From Puniceicoccaceae bacterium (GTDB lineage: Bacteria; Verrucomicrobiota; Verrucomicrobiae; Opitutales; Coraliomargaritaceae), in the NCBI GenBank assembly GCA_902516225.1, contig CABXXS010000008.1, forward strand, positions 1 to 32,019: 32,019 nt of DNA. The letters run 5' to 3'. A program made the position numbers and the translations under genes. How positions within the stretch are numbered: the stretch's first letter is position 1; every line of letters begins with the position of its first letter. The notes below the pieces were generated by a model. The model did no database searches and was not told where the DNA came from. It saw only the letters and a program-made list of their open reading frames with translations. Shown here in pieces: positions 8,225 to 16,884 of the stretch.

Positions 8225-8780
8225 AATCTCTTATTTTATCGCCTGGTTTTTATATCCACTATTCTACTTAATACAGTTATCTGTTAGGGGTTTTCAGGCA
8301 TTATTTGGTTACTATTTACTTATTACTATAACTAATAAAAAAGCAGGATGTCGTATCCGCGGTTATGGTAGATTTATAAAAAGTGAAAATATTTCATTAG
8401 GGAAAGCAGTTCATATTGGCGAAGGTGCTCACTTTGTATCACATGGAGGTATTACCATAGGGCGAAACACTATTATTTCAAGAAATTGCACTATTCGATC
8501 AAGAGATCATGCTTATGATGGTGATTTAATTCCTTTTTCTAAATCTTATAATGACAGCCCTGTAGTCGTGGGTAAAGGAGTATGGATTGGTATGAATGTT
8601 ACGGTAAATCCAGGCGTAAATATTGGAGATTTTTGTATACTGGCTTCAAATGCAGTGGTTACAAGGAATGTTCCAGAAGGAGAAGTTTGGGGAGGTGTTC
8701 CAGCGAAGAAAATTGCTTCTAGAGATATTTTAAAATGGAGAACTCTAGCAGCACAAAATAAGTGGCTCGTTGATTCATGA
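8208..8780 (+). CDS. left-handed beta-helix (hexapeptide) acyltransferase
   Basis: A 190-residue O- or N-acyltransferase of the LbH family, likely acetylating a sugar of the glycan unit. Residues ~6-45 are hydrophobic and may anchor it to the membrane. Hexapeptide repeats run from ~50 to ~165 (ISLGKAVHIGEGAHF, ITIGRNTIISRNC, VWIGMNVTVNPGVNIGD, ILASNAVVTRNVPEGEVWGG), with a candidate catalytic His in the RDHAY segment at ~104-108. The closing GGVPAKKI motif is typical of NodL/WbbJ/Maa-type enzymes. The start overlaps the preceding glycosyltransferase by 17 bases and the stop overlaps the flippase start as ATGA, so translation is probably coupled. Confidence 0.85.
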   Translation: MITLSKISYFIAWFLYPLFYLIQLSVRGFQALFGYYLLITITNKKAGCRIRGYGRFIKSENISLGKAVHIGEGAHFVSHGGITIGRNTIISRNCTIRSRDHAYDGDLIPFSKSYNDSPVVVGKGVWIGMNVTVNPGVNIGDFCILASNAVVTRNVPEGEVWGGVPAKKIASRDILKWRTLAAQNKWLVDS

Positions 8781-10186
8781 ATCTAATAAACGGTATAAGG
8801 GAGTTCTTTAAGGCTACTTTGATTATAAAATTATTTTCTTTCGTATCTCAGATATTTCTAGGCATGTATCTATCCAAGGAGGATTTTGGTCTCTATGGGA
8901 TGGTTCTGTCTTTCACCGTTTTTTCAAATTGCTTCGGACCTGGAATAATTCAAAAGATATTGGTTCAAAAAGGAAATTCCTTTCAAGCATATGAAAAATA
9001 CACCCCGGTAGCATTTTCATTTTCTTTAATTTCATTCTTTATATTAATTGTAGCGGCTTTAGTAACTTTTTCTTTAGTTGAGAGTAAGAAGGTATTTTTT
9101 ATTTTAACTTTCATATTAGCGACTAGTGGGGTAATACAGTGTCTAGTTCCAATACAAAAATCTGTACTTCTTTCATCTTCAAGATTTAAGGAAGTAGCTG
9201 ATACGGAAATATTAATCTCGGGATTAATGCACGGCCTGACTATTCCATTTTGTATTCTTGGTCTTGGCCCATACAGCTTTATAGCGCATAAACCATTTTT
9301 ACATTTTTTTGAATTTTTAAAGTACAATAATTTCTTAATAAAGTTACAAAAGCCAAAGATCAAATTCCCATCTTTAGCTAGAATTAGAAGTGTTTCGGGA
9401 TTAAGAATATTTAGGGAGTTTAAGTGGCTCATAGTAGGTGCGCTATTTGTTGCTATAATGGTTAAAGGGGATTATTTCATCTTAGGATTCCTTGTTAATA
9501 TGGAATTACTGGGGTTGTATTTTTTCTCTTACCAGCTATCATTTTCTCTTGCTAATTTATTCACAGGATCGGTTCTAAACAATGTCTTGCTGCCCGAGTT
9601 CAGTAATCAGAAATCTGAAGAAGGGAAAATAGATTATTTATCAAAAGCATTAATAATTTTGATTATGCTATTTTGCCCGATATTTTTCTGCTTAGGATAT
9701 ATTACTCCTGCTGCAATTAAATTTATATGGGGAGATAAATGGATTGAAAGCATCGTAGCTATCAAATTCTTATTTTTTGTAATGCCATTAAGATTTATTC
9801 CTTCGTTATTGAGAGTATATTATGAGTGCAAAGGAAGATGGATATTGAGTGCTATGCTTACAGGCACATCTGCCGCTATGGTCCTAATCGCTGCAATTGT
9901 AGGAGGAATAATTAATACGATCGAAGGCATCACTCTGAGCGTTGTTGTTTGCTTCTCAATTTTAGGACTAGGATCCACGGCTCTGTCTATTTATGTGATA
10001 AAAAGCAGAAAAATTATTCTCAAGATTATTGGCCTATTATTCAGTTCTTATGCATTCCTTTTTGTGCTGACGACTTTTTTTGATAGCAATATACTATTTG
10101 CAGTTATCGGATTATTGGGAGCTTTATTGATTAATGCCTGCATCGCTAAAAGAGAGTTAATCTACTTTTACAGCAAAATCTCTTAA
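8777..10186 (+). CDS. Wzx-type polysaccharide flippase
   Basis: A 469-residue membrane protein of the MOP/Wzx superfamily that flips undecaprenyl-linked oligosaccharides to the periplasm. The N-terminus (KATLIIKLFSFVSQIFLG, then YLSKEDFGLYGMVLSFT) is characteristic of polysaccharide-synthase flippases. About 12 hydrophobic segments are spread over the length; the central segment KGDYFILGFLVN...GLYFFSYQ at ~230-258 corresponds to the second repeat of the family. It starts inside the acyltransferase stop codon (ATGA overlap) and is AT-rich like its neighbours (19 G/C in the 60 bases from 9001). A Wzx together with Wzy-like proteins indicates a Wzx/Wzy-dependent pathway rather than an ABC-transporter pathway. 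Confidence 0.88.
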   Translation: MNLINGIREFFKATLIIKLFSFVSQIFLGMYLSKEDFGLYGMVLSFTVFSNCFGPGIIQKILVQKGNSFQAYEKYTPVAFSFSLISFFILIVAALVTFSLVESKKVFFILTFILATSGVIQCLVPIQKSVLLSSSRFKEVADTEILISGLMHGLTIPFCILGLGPYSFIAHKPFLHFFEFLKYNNFLIKLQKPKIKFPSLARIRSVSGLRIFREFKWLIVGALFVAIMVKGDYFILGFLVNMELLGLYFFSYQLSFSLANLFTGSVLNNVLLPEFSNQKSEEGKIDYLSKALIILIMLFCPIFFCLGYITPAAIKFIWGDKWIESIVAIKFLFFVMPLRFIPSLLRVYYECKGRWILSAMLTGTSAAMVLIAAIVGGIINTIEGITLSVVVCFSILGLGSTALSIYVIKSRKIILKIIGLLFSSYAFLFVLTTFFDSNILFAVIGLLGALLINACIAKRELIYFYSKIS

Positions 10187-10217
10187 AAGCCTTTTATTAA
10201 ATCTTAGTAATGAGAAC

Positions 10218-11288
10218 ATGAAAAAAGTATTACTCCATGGCGCTTATAGGGGAGATAATTTCGGAGATACATTGTTGCTCTTATTAATTATAAAGGCGTT
10301 AGAAGAGTCTTGTGTAGAGGTAATACTTTCTAACGTTTGCGAAAAAACTTATGAGTATTGCAGATCATTTAAAAAAGTAAGGAGACTCAAAAATATTTTA
10401 GACATACATCAGTCCGATGCCCTTATTTACGGTGGTGGCGGGTATTTCGGGGAACAACCTTTAAACAAAGGTAGGTGGCACTTATCGTTTATAAAGAATC
10501 ACCTTTTAGTAGGACTTTATTGCCGCATTTTAAATAAGCCGATTGGAATGTTTGGAGTAGAATTTGGGCCTCTTACGAATCCATTTTCTTTATTCTTATC
10601 TAAAGTTATTCTTTCTCGATCAACTATAATATGTCCCAGGAATAAGGCTTCGTTTTTGTGGCTGAAAGCTAATTCGATTTCTAATAATGTAATACAGACT
10701 GTCGACATGGCGCTAGGAGTTAACAAGTATTTGCCGGCACGAAATCCTGAAAATAGTTCAAAAAAAGAAATTTTACTTCACCCCTCTTTTACGGCAAACG
10801 AAACCGATGAAAGTTTAGGATTAATGAACCTCATAAAGGCCATGGACTTAAATAAGCATGGATTTGAGTTATCATTAATTTCTGACCGAGATAATCAGGC
10901 AAGTGCTCGGATTTTGGAATCTTGGGGTAACGCATTGGGAGAGAATGTGCAAAAAAAATATATATACAATAATCCCTGGGAGTTGTGTTCAATAATACAA
11001 AATGCTAATTGTATTATTACCAATAAGCTACATGCGGCCATTGTTGCTGCTTCCTTCGGAAATAGAGTTATTTCATTAGCCAAACACCCTAAAAATATGC
11101 GGTTTTTTCAAGATATCAATAGGGATGATTTATGTATCCTATTAGAGGATATTGATTTAAGTAAGTTATCAAAACTTTTAAATTCTTTAGAAAATGATAC
11201 GCTTGAATCGATTACTCTGTCTGAAGATATTATTGAGTGTATTAAATTAAATAATCATCTTTTAGAAGATTTCGTACTTAAACTATAA
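10218..11288 (+). CDS. polysaccharide pyruvyl transferase family protein
   Basis: A 356-residue enzyme of the CsaB/WcaK/EpsI-type family, which transfers pyruvate from phosphoenolpyruvate to a sugar as a ketal. The start MKKVLLHGAYRGDNFGDTLLL contains the family N-terminal glycine-rich/FGD motif (~8-20). ALIYGGGGYFGE (~74-85) is the second glycine-rich box, and ITNKLHAAIVAASFGNRVIS (~271-290) is the conserved C-terminal [TN][RK]LHAAI segment. The region is AT-rich, like the preceding three genes. A 31-base gap separates it from the flippase, and GAGA precedes the ATG. It predicts an acidic, pyruvylated repeat unit. Some family members have lost pyruvyltransferase activity, so the reaction is an inference. 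Confidence 0.82.
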   Translation: MKKVLLHGAYRGDNFGDTLLLLLIIKALEESCVEVILSNVCEKTYEYCRSFKKVRRLKNILDIHQSDALIYGGGGYFGEQPLNKGRWHLSFIKNHLLVGLYCRILNKPIGMFGVEFGPLTNPFSLFLSKVILSRSTIICPRNKASFLWLKANSISNNVIQTVDMALGVNKYLPARNPENSSKKEILLHPSFTANETDESLGLMNLIKAMDLNKHGFELSLISDRDNQASARILESWGNALGENVQKKYIYNNPWELCSIIQNANCIITNKLHAAIVAASFGNRVISLAKHPKNMRFFQDINRDDLCILLEDIDLSKLSKLLNSLENDTLESITLSEDIIECIKLNNHLLEDFVLKL

Positions 11289-11462
11289 TTATTTAAAGCT
11301 TAAGTGCATAACTGATAATGTTTTATTTCTCCCCCTTATTACTATTGTTAAGTAGTAGTTTCACCAGGTTGTTACTCGGAGTATTTTTATACAGACCTGA
11401 TTTGTGGGAGATTTTCAGCTCGAATCAAACTCTAAGATTATGTTACAAAAATAATTAACAAT

Positions 11463-12701
11463 ATGGGTGATTCTGAGCTTTCCAAATATTATAAGTATTC
11501 AGGCTTACTAGTGATAGTTGGATTGATTTTGCTTTACTGGAGTCAAGCGCTTTACTTTGTAGCGGGGAATCAGATGCGCTTGTTGAGCCTTGTCTTTGGG
11601 CTTGGATCTATTGTGGCAGCAGCATGTTTGCGAGCTCAGTGGCGTGTATTTCAACATGCTCCTATTGTCATTATTAGTGGGTTGTATTTCTGTGTGCTTG
11701 CTTTCCTAACCAAATTTCAAGGGCATGTGATTTGGTATGATAGGGTACAGCTTATATTTTGTGTCGTTTGCCTTATTTTGTTTTGGTCGGGTTATATCTT
11801 AGCTCGTGAAAAAAGGCAGGACTTTTTGGCGGCAGATCACCGTGGTTTGGTTATTTTAACAGGCGCCGCAATAATATGTTTATTAGCATTTTTGCGGTAC
11901 GTAAAAAATATCTCTTTCCACGGTAGCCTGCGTGATTTCGGCGAGACTGCTCTGAATCCAGTAGGTGTTGCTTATGCGAACACGTGCTTATGTCTAGTAT
12001 TTGTAGTATTGGGTGTTGTAAATAGGGGGCTTATAACCAAATCGATTTACTTATTTGCGGCCTCTCTTGCCCTTGGAGTGGTTATGACATCCGCGTCGCG
12101 GGGTGCTGTAATTTGGGGTACTTGTGGTATAGTTTATTTTATATTATTGAACCGTTACTGGAGGTATATTTCAGTTAAGAATCTTTTTGTAGCCTTGGCG
12201 GCCTGTATTCTACTTATTCCAGTAATTTTACTGATCTACAATACGAACTATGCGGTATCCGAGCGCATGGATATTCTCATCAAGCGATTCGAAGGAATGT
12301 ACTATAGCTTCTTTGGAGGAGGACAAGCTCCTGTAGATTTATCTACAAGTTCTCGGCAGATGTATTGGTATCAATATTATACTACAATCAAAGAATGGAT
12401 TATTCTGGGGGAACGAGGCTATATTGGTTACCCTCACAATCAGTGGCTAGAGATTTTTGTGCGTTTTGGTTTTTTAGGGCTTCCATTATTCTTCATCTCA
12501 ATTTTTCTTTTTGTTCGGCTAGGCATAGATACACTATTTCAACGTTTCCGTCCTGATGTTGAGTATTCTATTATCACGGTAATATTCGTTTTTGGATATA
12601 TGCAGTCTATGACTAGCTTAAGCCTGCAAGCGAATCGTGTTCTTTGGTTGGGGTTTGGCTACGTACTCGGTGGATTTATTGCTCGGCGTTCACGAAACTA
12701 G
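11463..12701 (+). CDS. O-antigen polymerase/ligase family membrane protein (Wzy-like)
   Basis: A 412-residue polytopic protein with about eleven hydrophobic segments. Diagnostic features are the SASRGAVIW box at ~210-218 (the SRG motif of the O-antigen ligase/Wzy_C family), a large extracytoplasmic loop at ~262-325 and YPHNQWLEIFVRFGFLGL at ~323-340 containing the conserved His-Asn. It is the second protein of this superfamily in the locus. Because it lies next to the flippase cassette, I favour a Wzy polymerase role here and a ligase or alternative polymerase role for the 4014-5492 protein, but sequence alone does not decide. Its base composition returns towards the chromosomal level. The 174-base gap before it may hold its own promoter; no clear one was seen, nor a Shine-Dalgarno motif. 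Confidence 0.82.
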   Translation: MGDSELSKYYKYSGLLVIVGLILLYWSQALYFVAGNQMRLLSLVFGLGSIVAAACLRAQWRVFQHAPIVIISGLYFCVLAFLTKFQGHVIWYDRVQLIFCVVCLILFWSGYILAREKRQDFLAADHRGLVILTGAAIICLLAFLRYVKNISFHGSLRDFGETALNPVGVAYANTCLCLVFVVLGVVNRGLITKSIYLFAASLALGVVMTSASRGAVIWGTCGIVYFILLNRYWRYISVKNLFVALAACILLIPVILLIYNTNYAVSERMDILIKRFEGMYYSFFGGGQAPVDLSTSSRQMYWYQYYTTIKEWIILGERGYIGYPHNQWLEIFVRFGFLGLPLFFISIFLFVRLGIDTLFQRFRPDVEYSIITVIFVFGYMQSMTSLSLQANRVLWLGFGYVLGGFIARRSRN

Positions 12702-12756
12702 TGGCATATAATTAAATATGGACTAATTTTTTCAATAATCTGCTTATCGGATTATA

Positions 12757-13929
12757 ATGAGAAGAAGTAATATCAGATCAGTCGCTTTAATTCCTGACCG
12801 CCTCGCCTTGTACAGGTACGCTATTTTTAAGCGCTTAAGCGATCACCGTTCGAATGGATTTAAACTTACGATTTTTGCGGACATTGATGAGGATATTCCA
12901 GGGCTTAAGTTAGTTGATTCGAAGTATTGTGATAAGGACTATTCTAACGGTGGCATCAATTGGGTTAGAATTAAGAATATCGCAATCAGTAATATTTGCT
13001 TCTGGCAAACAGGCCTTTTTAGACTGGCGTTTTCTGGTGAGCATGACGTGCATGTGTATTGGGGTGAAGCCCAGCGTCTATCGACATGGCTTAGCGCTAT
13101 CTTTTCGCGAATTAGAGGTAAGAGAGTGGTTTTTTGGGGGCATGGATTGTATGGTAATGAGGGGCGATTTAAAGGTTGGGTCAGATGCAATTTTTATAGA
13201 ATTGCTAATGCGCATTTAGTCTACAGCGATTTCGGTAAAGATTTACTTGTGGGTCGTAAATTTGAGGCTGACCGCATTCATGTAATTAAGAATTCATTAG
13301 ATTTTCGGAAACAGAACGAGTTTTTTTTAAATGAATCTTTTAAAGCTACGCTTCCAAAATCAGAATTATTTTCTGAAAAGGACCGCATACTACTTTTTGT
13401 TGGAAGGCTTGAGCCGCAGAAGCGCCTGCACTTGTTGCTAGAAGCTTTAGTTATTCTTAATAAAGAACACCAAGAGTGTTACAAACTCATGATTATTGGC
13501 ACGGGTTCTCAGCATGACGCTTTAGTTAAGTTGGCAGATGAGGCGAATATATCGAAAGATGTGCTTTTCTATGGAGCATGCTATGATGATAAGATTTTAG
13601 CTCCTTTAATTATGATGGCAGATATTTGCCTTTCTCCTGGAGAAGTTGGTCTGACTGCGCTACATTCACTAATATACGGTACACCTGTCATAACTCATGA
13701 CAACTTCTCAGAACAGATGCCTGAGTTTGAGGCAATCTTCCCGGGGGTTTCAGGTGAATTTTACAATTACGGGAATATAGGTGACTTATGTACCAAAATT
13801 AAGGCAATAATAGGGCTTGTTGATACAGGTGTTATTAATCCTACTACTTGCCGAGAAGCTATTTTAAAATGTTACAATACAGAATATCAAGCGGGCGTTT
13901 TTGTCCAAATGTTGAATTCCTTAAAATAA
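12757..13929 (+). CDS. GT4-like glycosyltransferase, SPG-x-VGL subfamily (copy 1)
   Basis: A 390-residue GT-B glycosyltransferase. The N-terminal domain contains VALIPDRLALYRYAIFKRL (~9-27) and a GKRVVFWGHGLYGNEG segment (~121-136); the C-terminal domain contains ILLFVGRLEPQKRLHLLLEAL (~211-231) and CLSPGEVGLTALHSLIYGTPVITHDNF (split around ~291-317). The usual E-X7-E is altered: Glu 296 is present, but the second position is Ser 304. VGLTALHSL...GTPVITH followed by QMPEFEAI is, from memory, typical of a known GT4 subgroup, so activity is likely retained. The neighbouring gene encodes a paralogue with the same layout. The sugar specificity is unknown. Confidence 0.85.
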   Translation: MRRSNIRSVALIPDRLALYRYAIFKRLSDHRSNGFKLTIFADIDEDIPGLKLVDSKYCDKDYSNGGINWVRIKNIAISNICFWQTGLFRLAFSGEHDVHVYWGEAQRLSTWLSAIFSRIRGKRVVFWGHGLYGNEGRFKGWVRCNFYRIANAHLVYSDFGKDLLVGRKFEADRIHVIKNSLDFRKQNEFFLNESFKATLPKSELFSEKDRILLFVGRLEPQKRLHLLLEALVILNKEHQECYKLMIIGTGSQHDALVKLADEANISKDVLFYGACYDDKILAPLIMMADICLSPGEVGLTALHSLIYGTPVITHDNFSEQMPEFEAIFPGVSGEFYNYGNIGDLCTKIKAIIGLVDTGVINPTTCREAILKCYNTEYQAGVFVQMLNSLK

Positions 13930-13957
13930 AACATTATCCCAGCGCGCATAATTGATA

Positions 13958-15049
13958 ATGGATGAAACAAACAAGAAATCCATCGCTTTGCAGCAAGCGA
14001 TTATACCTGATTATCGGCTAGGTCTGTTCTGCTTGTTACGCGCAAAGTGGGGTAATGCCTTCCAAATATATGCTGGAGATGAGGACTTCGGGGGTTCTCC
14101 TGTTTCAACAAAAGATGCCTGGAAATACTTTCAGCAAGTCAAGAATAGCTTCCTTTTCTCGGGGCGGTTTCTATGGCAAGGAAGTTGTTTTGGTAAATTA
14201 CTTTCTTCGGATGTAACAATTCTAAATGCAAACATGCGAATCCTTTCGAATACAATCATTCTGTTGCTTAGAAAGATCAGTGGGCGTCGCACAATTTTAT
14301 GGGGTCATTCATATGGAAGGAGCAGTGTCCCTGCTGCGATTAAGGGTCTTTATCTAAGGCTTTGTAACGGTTTTTTAGCCTACACAGAAAGCCAAGCCCT
14401 ACAGCTACGCGAGGACTATCCATTTTTGAAAGTATGGGTTGCAGCTAATTCTTGTGTGCACGTTCGAGATTGTACTCCTGTGGAGGCTCTTCTGGATGAA
14501 GTCGATTCCATTCTCTACGTTGGACGTTTAGTTGATTCGAAAAAGGTTAGACTGCTGCTTGAGGGATTTATTATAGCAAGGAATAACAAACAGTTTCCTA
14601 AATCTAATCGTTTGGTTTTTATAGGTGATGGCCCTGAGCGGTCAGAGCTAGAGGCGTTAGTTGAAGCTGCGGGGCTAGATGAATGTGTAGAATTTGTAGG
14701 CCATGTGTCTAACACCAAGAAACTTAGGAAATATTACAGCCGAGCGATTTGCACAGTCTCCCCTGGATATGTGGGACTTTCTGCAACACAGTCATTTAGT
14801 TTTGGTGTTCCTATGGTAATTGCACGCGATGAATTTCACTCTCCTGAAATTGAAGCGTGTGAGGAGGGCTTCAATGCGGAGTTTTTTGAGTCGGATGACC
14901 CACAATCATTAGCGGAACATTTGTACCGTATGACTAAAGAAAAAAAGACTTTACTATATAAGCGAAAAGACGTGTCTGAATGGACGGCTTCGCACTACTC
15001 TTTCGAGGTGATGCGCGATGCAATTGTAGATGCAGTTGAAAGTGTTTAG
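13958..15049 (+). CDS. GT4-like glycosyltransferase, SPG-x-VGL subfamily (copy 2)
   Basis: Glycosyltransferase of 363 residues if translation begins at the ATG at 13958; the frame also offers an in-frame TTG two codons earlier, which I consider less likely. It shares the architecture of the preceding gene: IPDYRLGLFCLLRAKWG near the start, GRRTILWGHSYGRSS in the middle of the N-terminal domain, SILYVGRLVDSKKVRLLLEGF in the donor domain, and VSPGYVGLSATQSFSFGVPMVI near the end. Neither Glu of E-X7-E is kept at the aligned positions (Tyr and Ser instead). It ends the plus-strand glycan genes and converges on a minus-strand glycosyltransferase 129 bases away. Tandem duplication with divergence is the likely origin. 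Confidence 0.82.
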   Translation: MDETNKKSIALQQAIIPDYRLGLFCLLRAKWGNAFQIYAGDEDFGGSPVSTKDAWKYFQQVKNSFLFSGRFLWQGSCFGKLLSSDVTILNANMRILSNTIILLLRKISGRRTILWGHSYGRSSVPAAIKGLYLRLCNGFLAYTESQALQLREDYPFLKVWVAANSCVHVRDCTPVEALLDEVDSILYVGRLVDSKKVRLLLEGFIIARNNKQFPKSNRLVFIGDGPERSELEALVEAAGLDECVEFVGHVSNTKKLRKYYSRAICTVSPGYVGLSATQSFSFGVPMVIARDEFHSPEIEACEEGFNAEFFESDDPQSLAEHLYRMTKEKKTLLYKRKDVSEWTASHYSFEVMRDAIVDAVESV

Positions 15050-15154
15050 TATGAAGATTCAGCGACTCTACTGCGTGCCTTATTGAAATTACTGCGAACG
15101 AACGTGAAATGCTAGTAACACATACTTATTCGACACAAAGGGGTATTATGTAGA

Positions 15155-15171
15155 GTAGATAGCTCATCTAC
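15155..15171. other. small hairpin between convergent glycosyltransferase genes
   Basis: GTAGAT (15155-15160), AGCTC, ATCTAC (15166-15171) forms a 6-bp stem between the convergent 3' ends. There is no T tract on either strand, so if it contributes to termination it is weak or acts with another factor. The remainder of the 129-base gap holds nothing recognisable. Confidence 0.2.
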
Positions 15172-15178
15172 ACCATGG

Positions 15179-16306
15179 TCACAATGATTCAAATAATTTA
15201 AGCCACTTTTTTGCTAATTGATCTTGGCCGAAACTCGAGTGGGCTGATTTGAAGGCATTTTTCCTCCGGATGGCTAGTGCTTCACCGCCTTGTCTAATTT
15301 CGCTTATGATATTTCTGAGCCCATCGATATCGCCATGTTTTACCCACCACCCGCATTCTGTTTGCTTAATTAGATCTACTAAATCAGAAGCTTCCGGTGC
15401 AATTGCTAAGATCGCCTGACCCGCCATCATTGCGCTGTATGTCTTGCTAGGCATAACAACTTTTTCAGAACCTTCTGACATAGTTACGAGTGCTACTTGG
15501 GATGATTGCATTACGCTTGCCCAATCTTCATAAGTAAGGCTGTCGGCGACCTTTAAACGATCCCCAAGGCTGCTGGATTTTGAGCCCGTAAGCTTTTGAG
15601 AATTCCTGAAAGTTTCGAGTAGCTTTCTCTTGGGGCCGCTGCAATGAAAAACAAATTCTATGCCTTCAGGTGGGTTCTGTTTTAAATACTCAAATAGCGT
15701 GTTTGAATCGTGCATATTTCCAAAGTTCCCGCAGTAAAGAATCTTAATTCTAGGGTTTGTAATTTCGGGGAATTTTTCGAAGGGACCGCTGTCTGCTCCA
15801 ACAGGAATAATAATGCTGTTATCCAAATTGCCATGTACAAATTCTACGTAATCTTTTAAGTGCTGGCCTAAGAATACGTTCATTGCAGATCGTTTTAGTG
15901 TCAGATTAACAATCCAACGAAAAAATCTTACTCTTATTTGCCCATCTGTCCATTTGCCTGAATAGATCATCGCCTCTGGGAATAAGTCATAGACTAAATG
16001 AATGACTTTGCGATTAAAGAAAGTCGCAATGAGTGGAACAAAAAAAGTATTGGTAGATACGACAATTGGTTCTCTGTAGCGCCCCTTTAGTAAATCAATC
16101 GATAGATTAAATACGACTTGAATGGGATAAAATATGTACTGTCGAATTCTTAAAATAAACCGGTCAAACTGAGACTGCGCCTCTCTATACGCTGCTTCAG
16201 ATAAGTTAAATTTCTGCGCTGCGTTAATGCCGAGAAGACCTAGTTCGCGCATAAGCGCCTGCATAAATCCTCCGTATTCTGTCGAAGTCCAGAAATTAGT
16301 TTTCAT
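15179..16306 (-). CDS. GT4-family glycosyltransferase, WbuB-like
   Basis: A 375-residue GT-B enzyme that resembles the WbuB group (amino-sugar transferases of O-antigen pathways). The N-terminus MKTNFWTSTEYGGFMQALM is followed by an unusually long hydrophobic/aromatic N-domain with VIHLVYDLFPEAMIYSG (~99-116). The donor domain shows IKILYCGNFGNMHDS, then VVMPSKTYSAMMAGQAILAIAPEASDLVDLI near ~284-314; the PSK[TI]Y..[ML]..G.[AP]I pattern is the WbuB-type replacement of the classic E-X7-E loop. It is the last gene of a three-gene minus-strand operon, 5 bases after the WcaF-like gene. The assignment to a particular sugar is not supported by the sequence alone. Confidence 0.82.
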   Translation of the reverse strand: MKTNFWTSTEYGGFMQALMRELGLLGINAAQKFNLSEAAYREAQSQFDRFILRIRQYIFYPIQVVFNLSIDLLKGRYREPIVVSTNTFFVPLIATFFNRKVIHLVYDLFPEAMIYSGKWTDGQIRVRFFRWIVNLTLKRSAMNVFLGQHLKDYVEFVHGNLDNSIIIPVGADSGPFEKFPEITNPRIKILYCGNFGNMHDSNTLFEYLKQNPPEGIEFVFHCSGPKRKLLETFRNSQKLTGSKSSSLGDRLKVADSLTYEDWASVMQSSQVALVTMSEGSEKVVMPSKTYSAMMAGQAILAIAPEASDLVDLIKQTECGWWVKHGDIDGLRNIISEIRQGGEALAIRRKNAFKSAHSSFGQDQLAKKWLKLFESL

Positions 16307-16311
16307 ACATT

Positions 16312-16872
16312 CTATGAATTAAGCCACTTCGCTTCTCTTGTCTTTATAAACGTAGCGGGATTACCGCCAACTACATCAAATGCTTTTACGTCTTTAACAA
16401 CTACACTGCCTGCGGCCACGATAGCCCCTTTATTTACAGTTACTCCTAGTGCTACGAATGCGTTAGCAAAAACCCATGCACCATTTTTGATCTTAATTGG
16501 CTTAGAAATTAGTTCCCTCGAGGCACTTTCGATATTGTGAGATGCCGTACATAGATGAGCATATTGACTAATCGTAGCTTCGGAATCTATAAAAATTTTG
16601 CTTACATTATAGAGTTCTACATTATTTCCAATGATAACTCCTTCACCAATTCTTAGATTTGAGGGCAGCCATACTTTGACTGTTGGATATATTTTACAAT
16701 TACCTTTAATTTTTGCACCAAACGCTCTTAGTAATAATGCTCTCCAGTAGAAAAATATGATAGGTGATGGTTTAAATAATATATTATAGGTAATACTCCA
16801 AAAAAATCTAATTAACTTATTCCTGAGGGATAGTTCAGAGCAATAAGCACCTACATAAAAAGATTTATTCAT
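16312..16872 (-). CDS. WcaF-like hexapeptide acetyltransferase
   Basis: A 186-residue left-handed beta-helix acyltransferase resembling WcaF, the colanic acid acetyltransferase. After a short N-terminal region (~1-45, with a hydrophobic stretch around IIFFYWRALLLRAFGAKI) come hexapeptide turns: CKIYPTVKVWLPSNLRIGEGVIIGNNVELYN (~60-93) and GAWVFANAFVALGVTVNKGAIVAAGSVVVKDV (~132-163). ASHNIES (~111-117) supplies the likely catalytic His, and VVGGNPATFIKTR closes the fold. It sits between two glycosyltransferases in a minus-strand operon with gaps of 12 and 5 bases. This gives the locus two different O-acyltransferase candidates. The segment is more AT-rich than flanking housekeeping genes. Confidence 0.85.
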   Translation of the reverse strand: MNKSFYVGAYCSELSLRNKLIRFFWSITYNILFKPSPIIFFYWRALLLRAFGAKIKGNCKIYPTVKVWLPSNLRIGEGVIIGNNVELYNVSKIFIDSEATISQYAHLCTASHNIESASRELISKPIKIKNGAWVFANAFVALGVTVNKGAIVAAGSVVVKDVKAFDVVGGNPATFIKTREAKWLNS

Positions 16873-16884
16873 TTTGGCTTACTT

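Noticed and set aside
8983..9432. 149-codon open frame antisense to the flippase
   Set aside because: It lies wholly within the well-supported Wzx gene, shows no recognisable domain, and long antisense frames are expected opposite hydrophobic AT-rich genes.
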